Origin: Azospirillum sp. TSA2s
GTDB lineage: Bacteria; Pseudomonadota; Alphaproteobacteria; Azospirillales; Azospirillaceae
Length of the DNA: 64,000 nucleotides
Assembly: GCF_004923315.1 (NCBI RefSeq)
Contig: NZ_CP039646.1
Span: 439,001 to 503,000 of the forward strand
Reading direction: 5' to 3'
Shown one piece after another: positions 58,534-64,000 of this stretch (within the stretch, counting starts at the first letter, position 1; every line of letters begins with the position of its first letter). The position numbers and the translations under genes are program-made. The notes below the pieces were generated by a model, which worked only from the letters and a program-made list of their open reading frames with translations, did no database searches and was not told the DNA's origin.

Positions 58534-60054
58534 TTACGCCCCTAAACGGCCCTTGTTCGCCTCCCGCAGCAGGTTCTTCTGCACCTTGCCCATGGCGTTG
58601 CGCGGCAACTCGTCGACGAAGGCCACCGCCTTCGGCACCTTGAAGTTCGCCAGCTGCTCTTTGCAGGCGCCGACCACCGCCGCCTCATCGACCGCGGCCC
58701 CCGGCCGGCGCAGCACCACCGCCATCACCGCCTCGCCGAAATCCGGGTGGGGGATGCCGATCACCGCCGATTCCACCACGCCGTCGATGGCGTCGATCAC
58801 CGTCTCCACCTCCTTGGGGTAGACGTTGAAGCCGCCGGAGATCACCAGATCCCTGGCGCGGCCGATGATGTGGACATAGCCGCGCTCGTCGATCCGGCCG
58901 ACGTCGCCGGTGATGAACCAGCCGCCGGGGCGGATCTCCTGCGCCGTCTTCTCCGGCATCCGCCAGTAGCCGGAAAACACGTTCGGCCCCTTCACCTCCA
59001 GCACGCCGATCTCGCCCTCCGCAACCGGCTCCCCCGTCTTCTCGTCGGCAACGCGCACCGACACCTCGGGCAGCGGGAAGCCGACGGTGCCGGGGATGCG
59101 TTCGCCGTCCAGCGGGTTGGAGGTCAGCATGCCGGTCTCCGTCATGCCGTAGCGTTCCAGGATGGCGTGGCCGGTGCGCTCCCTGAACTCCCGGTGGGTG
59201 TCGGCCAGCAGCGGGGCGGAGCCGGAGATGAACAGCCGCATATGCGCCGCCGCCTCCGGCGTCAGGCGCGGGTCGGCCAGCAGGCGGGTGTAGAAGGTCG
59301 GCACCCCCATCATCACGGTGGCCTGCGGCAGCAGGCGGAACACGGCATCGGGATCGAACTTGCCCAGGAACAGCATGCCGGTGCCGTTCATCAGCACACA
59401 GTTGGTGGCGACGAACAGGCCATGGGTGTGGAAGATCGGCAGGGCGTGCAGCAGCACGTCGTCGGACCGGAAGCCCCAGACGCGGTGCAGGGTGGCGGCG
59501 TTGGAGGACAGGTTGCGGTGGCTCATCATCGCCCCCTTCGACCGCCCGGTGGTGCCGGAGGTGTAGAGGATCGCCGCCAGATCGTCCGCCGCGCACGCCA
59601 CCGTGTCGAACTCCGGATCCAACCCGGCCGCCCGTTCCGGCAGACTGCCGTCGCCGCCGGTGCCCAGCGTCAGCAGCGTGCCCACACCGGCGCCCTTCGC
59701 GGTGTCGGCCAGCGCCGCCTCGTTCCCCGGCGTGCAGACGAAGACCTTCGGCTCGGCATCGCCCAGGAAATAGCCGACCTCGGCCTTCGTATAGGCGGTG
59801 TTCAGCGGCAGATAGGCGGCACCAGCCCGCAGGCAGGCGAGATAGAGGAAGACCGCCTCCGCCGACTTCTCCACCTGCACCGCCACACGGTCGCCCTTGG
59901 CGACGCCCAGCTCCGCCAGCAGCCGGGCATAACGGCCGCTGATCTCCAGCAGGTCGCGGTAGCTGTAGCGGCGGCCGGACTCCAGCTCGATGAAGCTGCT
60001 GTCGGCATCGGCGGGAAAGCGGGCGGCGGCGATGTCGAAGAAGTTGTCGCTCAT
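58534..60054 (-). CDS. matB: Malonyl-CoA synthetase-like acyl-CoA ligase
   Basis: A 506-residue ANL-superfamily enzyme forming acyl-CoA through an acyl-AMP. The P-loop is ILYTSGTTGRSKGAMMSHRNL; other motifs are RYGMTETGML, GWFITGDVGRIDERGYVHIIGR and the catalytic Lys in NAMGKVQK. The HALPIFHTHGLFVATN and YRMTETGM context matches malonyl-CoA synthetase (MatB). No malonyl-CoA decarboxylase or malonate transporter is adjacent in the window. The 14-bp palindrome at 60127 lies 72 bp before the start. Confidence 0.85.
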   Translation of the reverse strand: MSDNFFDIAAARFPADADSSFIELESGRRYSYRDLLEISGRYARLLAELGVAKGDRVAVQVEKSAEAVFLYLACLRAGAAYLPLNTAYTKAEVGYFLGDAEPKVFVCTPGNEAALADTAKGAGVGTLLTLGTGGDGSLPERAAGLDPEFDTVACAADDLAAILYTSGTTGRSKGAMMSHRNLSSNAATLHRVWGFRSDDVLLHALPIFHTHGLFVATNCVLMNGTGMLFLGKFDPDAVFRLLPQATVMMGVPTFYTRLLADPRLTPEAAAHMRLFISGSAPLLADTHREFRERTGHAILERYGMTETGMLTSNPLDGERIPGTVGFPLPEVSVRVADEKTGEPVAEGEIGVLEVKGPNVFSGYWRMPEKTAQEIRPGGWFITGDVGRIDERGYVHIIGRARDLVISGGFNVYPKEVETVIDAIDGVVESAVIGIPHPDFGEAVMAVVLRRPGAAVDEAAVVGACKEQLANFKVPKAVAFVDELPRNAMGKVQKNLLREANKGRLGA

Positions 60055-60125
60055 TCTGGTCGGACCCCTGCGGAACGGATTGTCCATCATACACAGCAAT
60101 GGGGCAGGGGAGCAGCGTAACGCAT

Positions 60126-60141
60126 TGTGGGACGTCCCACA
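60126..60141. promoter_or_regulatory. 16-bp palindrome TGTGGGACGTCCCACA, copy 2
   Basis: A perfect palindrome in the 335-bp spacer between divergent matB (start 60054) and the catalase-LodA fusion (start 60390). It contains the same 14-bp core as 52976-52989. The spacer also holds a small TCCACC/GGTGGA hairpin near 60239-60261, but no gene. Confidence 0.5.
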
Positions 60142-60389
60142 TGCGCACCTCCGGATCACCGGCGCGAACAGTGGTGAGCTTTCTCAACTCCGGCAGCACC
60201 CCATCACCATCAACTCTCCCGCCCGCGAAAAATGTGCGTCCACCAGATTATTTCCGGTGGAAACCCTCGAAGTGCTCGCGTAAGCACGAATCACGAAGCG
60301 GGAAAATCAACCAACGAACACAACCTCCCGCGCCAGACATGCCCACCCCACCCCGGCAGCGCCGCCGGACGGTACAGGAGACGGAGCGA

Positions 60390-63389
60390 ATGACCGCCAA
60401 AGACCCCAACAAGAGTCCCCCCTGCTTCGACTGCGCGACCAACGCCACCCAGCGGCTGGACGAGATGTTCATCGCCATGGGCCAGATGAAGCGCATCGCG
60501 CTGGGCCAGAAGCCGGCGGAACGCGCGGTGTTCCGCAAGCTGCACGGGGCCGCCCATGGCCGTCTGGTGATGGATCCCAACCGGCCCGAGGCGCTTCGCG
60601 TCGGCGTCTTCGCCAGGGATGAACTGCCGGCCTGGATGCGTTTCTCCAGCGACACCAGCCCGACCTCGCCCGATCTGGGCTCGACGCTCGGCATCGGGCT
60701 GAAGGTCTGGGGCGTCGATGGCGTCAACGCGCTGGGCGAGACCGGCGACGTCGCCGACTTCATCATGCAGAACTTTCCCGTCTTCTTCGTCGACAATGCG
60801 GAGGAGATGTGCGAGTTCACCTATGCCGGCACGGTCCTGAAGAATTATCCCGGCTATCTCGCCAAGCATCCGAAGACCAACGGCATCCTCGACGCCATGT
60901 CGGCCCAGGTCGACGGCAGCGTGCTGACCACCCAATATTGGGCGATCCTGCCCTTCGCCTTCGGCCCCGACCATTTCGCCAAATACTCGCTGGTGCCGGA
61001 TGCGCCGCCACCCGGCCATCCGGCGGTCAATGTCCCCACTGACGACAAGAACTATCTCGCCACCGACCTCGCCAACCGGCTGCTGGAAGACGAATACCGC
61101 TTCACCTTCATGGTGCAGGTGGTGCCGAAAAGCGCCGGCTACCCGCTGGACAAGGCGACGGAGGAATGGCCGACCGACCAGTATCCCTATCAGCCGGTGG
61201 CGACGCTGGTCCTGCCCAAGCAGGATGTCTGCGCCCGTGGCCAGGGCGACTATGGACAGGAACTGGCCTTCAACATCTGGCGCACGCCGGTGGAGCAGGC
61301 GCCGCAGGGCAGCATCGCCGCGGTGCGCAAGGTCGTCTACAACCACGGCGCCGACGTCCGCCATCAGGCCAACGGCCAGCCGCTGCAACAGCCGACGCAG
61401 CCCCGCGACCAGGCGCCGCCGCTCCCCAAGGACGACTGCATCGTCAAGGCGGTGATCTACCCGCCCATCGGCATTGCCCGCATCGGCAACGCCCCGGAGG
61501 GTTATGTCATCGGCCCCGAGGTGCCGAACCCGAAGCCGCTGATGGCCGGCGACGACCCGGCGCGGAATCCCTACCGTGACGCCGAAGGCCGGCTTCTGCC
61601 GCAGGCCGCGCGCTTCCGCATCTATGGCGTCAACGCCATGGGCCGGATCGTCCGCGAGCTGACCGCGGCGGACAGCCACGCCGACATCACCTGGAAGGTC
61701 CATCTCGCCAACAAGAAGTCGGCTTGGTACGGCTTCCAGCTGGCGCTCGACATTCCGGAGGCGGCGTCCGCCGACCCCACGACGCTGCGCAACCCGACCG
61801 TCGCCGACCGTCAGGCGTTGGTGCTGGATGCCGGCGAACATGCCATCCATGCCGGCCATGGCAAGCAGAGCCACGAACTGGTCGCCGGCAAGTTCATGCA
61901 CCAGGGCGAGCCGGTCTATCTCGGCCGCATGTGGTGCGAGAAGGGCGACCATCGCCTGCTGGTCACCGGCGGACGCGGCAAGTCGGCCTCCTACAACGGC
62001 ACCAAGGCGATCACCTTCGGCAACAACGAGGGCTGGCACGACGACGTGTCGGACGGCCCGGTCGATGCCGTGGTGAAGCTGAACGGCATGGAGCTGCCGG
62101 TCACCCCCGCCTGGATCGTCGTCGCCCCGCCGAACTACGGGCCGCAGCGCAAGTCGGTGCGCACCATGTGGGATCTGATGCGCGACGTGGCGATCCAGGC
62201 CGGAACGCTGCCCAAGCCCACCCGCCCGTCCTTCACCCACGACATCTACCCGGTGTTCGAGCGGATGACCGGCCTGCAATGGGTCAATGCCGGCTTCGCC
62301 GCCGGGTTCGGCTGGAACTCCGCCAACGACTTCACCAAGCCGGAGTGGATCGCGCGGCTCAGCGACCGCAGCCTCGCCAACCAGGAAACCCGGCGGGTGC
62401 TGAAGAACTCCTTCCGCCATGACGCGGTCGACAGCTGGTCGCCGACGCCCTGGCCCTGGGTCTATGGCGACGCGATGAACATCCCGCCGGCCGAGACGCC
62501 GCGCCAATACACCTCGCTGACGCAGACGCAGCTGGAGTTCCTCGACCAGTGGGTCGCCGGCGACTTCGACGATGATTGGGGCAAGGTCCCGGTCTATACC
62601 GACTTCGATCAGGTCCCGCTGGACGAGCAGGGCGACGTGCTGACCCGCGCGGCGCTCGACTTCTGCCTCGCCGACGCCTTCCATCCCGGCTGCGAGATGA
62701 CGTGGCCGGTCCGCGCCGCCACCCTGTATATGGAGCCGTTCCGCTTCGCCCATGCGCCGAAGGGATGGGTCGAGCCGGGGCTGGGCGCCATCCTGTCCAG
62801 CGACACCGTGACCATTCCCAACGGCCCGCTCTATGGCCAGCTTCCCGGCGGCATCACCCGCTGGATGGCGGTGCCGTGGCAGACCGACACCGGCAGCTGC
62901 CGCTCCGGCTACGATGCCAGCTACGACCCCAACGTCCCGACCTTCTGGCCGGCCCGCGTGCCGAACGAGGTGCTGACGCGCGAGAACTACGACATCGTGA
63001 TGGACGCCGCCCAGCCGGCCCAGGTGCGTCTGGCCGCCTTCGCCAACCGCGCCGCCTGGGTGGCGCCGCTGGGCACCACCAGCTACACCGACCAGATCAA
63101 CAACATGATCCATCACTTCGACCATCTCGGCGTCGTCGAGGTCAATCCCGGCCCGACCGATCCGGAAGGCGCCAAGCTGTTCCCGCCGCTGATCGAGGTG
63201 GAGGACCAGCACATCCCCATCCCCGACGTGGACGACACCGTCGATACCAAGGCGGTTCGGGCCGCCCACCGCACACTGTCCAGCAAGGCGCCGGCCCCGT
63301 CGGGCGGCGGTGGCGGGCTGCGGGCGACCCAGCCGGTCGACCTCAGCCGGATCGACAAGGTCCGCCGCTTCCCGCGCGGGCTGCGGTGA
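60390..63389 (+). CDS. Catalase-like haem domain fused to LodA/GoxA-type quinoprotein amino-acid oxidase
   Basis: A 999-residue fusion. Residues about 20-335 form a catalase-like domain of the y4iL type: candidate distal His52 in RKLHGAAHG, AWMRFSSDT, a QNFPVFFVDN segment, and R313-K-V-V-Y317, the Arg-x3-Tyr pattern of the proximal haem ligand. From about 346 (CIVKAVIYPPIGIARIGNAPEG) to the end is a LodA/GoxA domain. Candidate partners for the cysteine-tryptophylquinone cofactor are Cys768 in FHPGCEM and Trp825/Trp830 in RWMAVPWQTD, about 60 residues apart as in LodA. LodA-type oxidases deaminate an amino acid and release H2O2. ATG 60390 has a strong GGAGACGGAG region upstream. No signal peptide. 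Confidence 0.85.
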   Translation: MTAKDPNKSPPCFDCATNATQRLDEMFIAMGQMKRIALGQKPAERAVFRKLHGAAHGRLVMDPNRPEALRVGVFARDELPAWMRFSSDTSPTSPDLGSTLGIGLKVWGVDGVNALGETGDVADFIMQNFPVFFVDNAEEMCEFTYAGTVLKNYPGYLAKHPKTNGILDAMSAQVDGSVLTTQYWAILPFAFGPDHFAKYSLVPDAPPPGHPAVNVPTDDKNYLATDLANRLLEDEYRFTFMVQVVPKSAGYPLDKATEEWPTDQYPYQPVATLVLPKQDVCARGQGDYGQELAFNIWRTPVEQAPQGSIAAVRKVVYNHGADVRHQANGQPLQQPTQPRDQAPPLPKDDCIVKAVIYPPIGIARIGNAPEGYVIGPEVPNPKPLMAGDDPARNPYRDAEGRLLPQAARFRIYGVNAMGRIVRELTAADSHADITWKVHLANKKSAWYGFQLALDIPEAASADPTTLRNPTVADRQALVLDAGEHAIHAGHGKQSHELVAGKFMHQGEPVYLGRMWCEKGDHRLLVTGGRGKSASYNGTKAITFGNNEGWHDDVSDGPVDAVVKLNGMELPVTPAWIVVAPPNYGPQRKSVRTMWDLMRDVAIQAGTLPKPTRPSFTHDIYPVFERMTGLQWVNAGFAAGFGWNSANDFTKPEWIARLSDRSLANQETRRVLKNSFRHDAVDSWSPTPWPWVYGDAMNIPPAETPRQYTSLTQTQLEFLDQWVAGDFDDDWGKVPVYTDFDQVPLDEQGDVLTRAALDFCLADAFHPGCEMTWPVRAATLYMEPFRFAHAPKGWVEPGLGAILSSDTVTIPNGPLYGQLPGGITRWMAVPWQTDTGSCRSGYDASYDPNVPTFWPARVPNEVLTRENYDIVMDAAQPAQVRLAAFANRAAWVAPLGTTSYTDQINNMIHHFDHLGVVEVNPGPTDPEGAKLFPPLIEVEDQHIPIPDVDDTVDTKAVRAAHRTLSSKAPAPSGGGGGLRATQPVDLSRIDKVRRFPRGLR

Positions 63390-64000
63390 TTCGGGTCGGT
63401 ACGCCCGTAACAGGCGGGTCGGAGACGGACAAGGCCGTGGCTCGTGCGGTTGGGGTGGATGCGGTCGTGGTCGGGGCAGGCCCCGCCGGGACCGCCTTCG
63501 CCCTCAACCTCGCGCCGCTGCACCGGGTGCTGGTGCTGGACCGGCGGGCTGGTCCCGCCGTCCGCATCGGTGAATCGCTGGCTCCGGCGGCGCGCCGGCT
63601 GCTGACCGACATGGGTCTGTGGGACGCCTTCCTCGCCGAGGGCCACTCCCCCTGCCATGGCGGCCGGTCAGTGTGGGGCGGGCCGCTGCCGGTCGAGGCC
63701 GACAATCTGCGCGACCTTGACGGGCCGGGCTGGCACCTCGACCGCGGCCGGTTCGACGGCTGGCTCCGCCGGGTGGCGGCCTCACGCGGCGCCGTCCTGC
63801 AGATCCCGGCCCAGACGCTGTCGGTGGACAGGGCAGGGGAGGGCTGGCTGCTGGAGGTGGAGACCGCCGGCCGCCGCCTTCCCGTCCACGCCCGCCTGCT
63901 GGTCGATGCCGGCGGGCGGGGCTCGCCGCTCGCCAAGCGCTTCGGTGCCCGCCGGGCGGTGTCGGACCGGCTGGTCTGCGGCTGGGTCCATGGCCGGGAC
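63386..64000 (+). CDS. LodB-like FAD-dependent flavoprotein, 3' end outside window
   Basis: 205 codons are visible. FAD-binding motif VDAVVVGAGPAGTAFALNLA, then VLVLDRR, RIGESLAPAARRLLTDMGLW and LDRGRFDGWLRRVAASRGA, as in halogenase-like/LodB proteins; LLVDAGGRGS is the second FAD motif. LodB is needed to build the CTQ cofactor in LodA. A GTG at 63386 overlapping the oxidase stop (GTGA) is taken as start; GTG 63437 or 63455 are alternatives nearer the Rossmann fold. Directly coupled to the upstream oxidase. Confidence 0.8.
   Translation, partial: MIRVGTPVTGGSETDKAVARAVGVDAVVVGAGPAGTAFALNLAPLHRVLVLDRRAGPAVRIGESLAPAARRLLTDMGLWDAFLAEGHSPCHGGRSVWGGPLPVEADNLRDLDGPGWHLDRGRFDGWLRRVAASRGAVLQIPAQTLSVDRAGEGWLLEVETAGRRLPVHARLLVDAGGRGSPLAKRFGARRAVSDRLVCGWVHGRD

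Noticed and set aside
60099..60389. N-terminal extension of the catalase-LodA fusion from 60099
   Set aside because: The added 97 residues are low-complexity, cross the palindrome at 60126, and lack an SD. The ATG at 60390 has a strong one.

Overview
The window looks like a replicon of an Azospirillum-type alphaproteobacterium (Rhodospirillales). It is GC-rich, densely packed with 4-nt ATGA gene overlaps, and carries the ChvE/GguA/GguB sugar system together with the non-phosphorylative L-arabinose pathway best known from Azospirillum brasilense. Assimilatory nitrate genes are also present. The genus assignment is an inference from gene content, not from a marker gene.

Layout. 1-3011: end of an operon with inositol-3-phosphate synthase, a histidine phosphatase, a CmoB-like methyltransferase and a TIM-barrel glycosidase-like protein. 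3112-7923: an alginate-export-like outer-membrane protein behind an SD-sequestering hairpin, a K+ channel with an RCK domain, a saccharopine-dehydrogenase-like oxidoreductase and an NlpC/P60 hydrolase. 7819-19583: a divergent nitrate assimilation locus. nirB-nirD-nasA-cobA lies on the minus strand and an NrtABC-type transporter on the plus strand. They are separated by 0.8 kb holding two sigma-54-like promoters and two leaders that resemble NasT/ANTAR antitermination sites. 19685-21921: aldo/keto reductase, PsiF-like protein, an IS21 remnant and a five-tRNA cluster (Leu, Ala, Asp, Gly, Val). 21996-23612: phospholipase-D-like protein.

23723-45125 is a sugar region. It holds a YtfQ-YtfR-YtfT-YjfF-GalM system, a porin, and two halves of the oxidative L-arabinose/D-galactose pathway around a GbpR-like LysR gene. 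The minus-strand half is lactonase, KDA dehydratase and ketoglutarate-semialdehyde dehydrogenase. The plus-strand half is chvE-gguA-gguB, sugar dehydrogenase, a chemoreceptor and sugar-acid dehydratase. Together these supply uptake, sensing and a complete route from sugar to 2-oxoglutarate. A 20-bp motif is shared by the three sugar promoters.

45256-60054: PIN/RHH toxin-antitoxin pair, RNase J, CstA-type pyruvate/peptide transporter, an SDR-MFS-LysR block, a small CC-tailed protein, YihY, an Asp/Glu racemase, a BtsS/BtsR-like two-component system, a polysaccharide deacetylase and malonyl-CoA synthetase. 60390-64000 is the most unusual part: a 999-residue fusion of a catalase-like haem domain to a LodA/GoxA-type (CTQ quinoprotein) amino-acid oxidase, followed at once by a LodB-like flavoprotein that runs off the window. 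Palindromic GC-rich dispersed repeats mark five gene borders.
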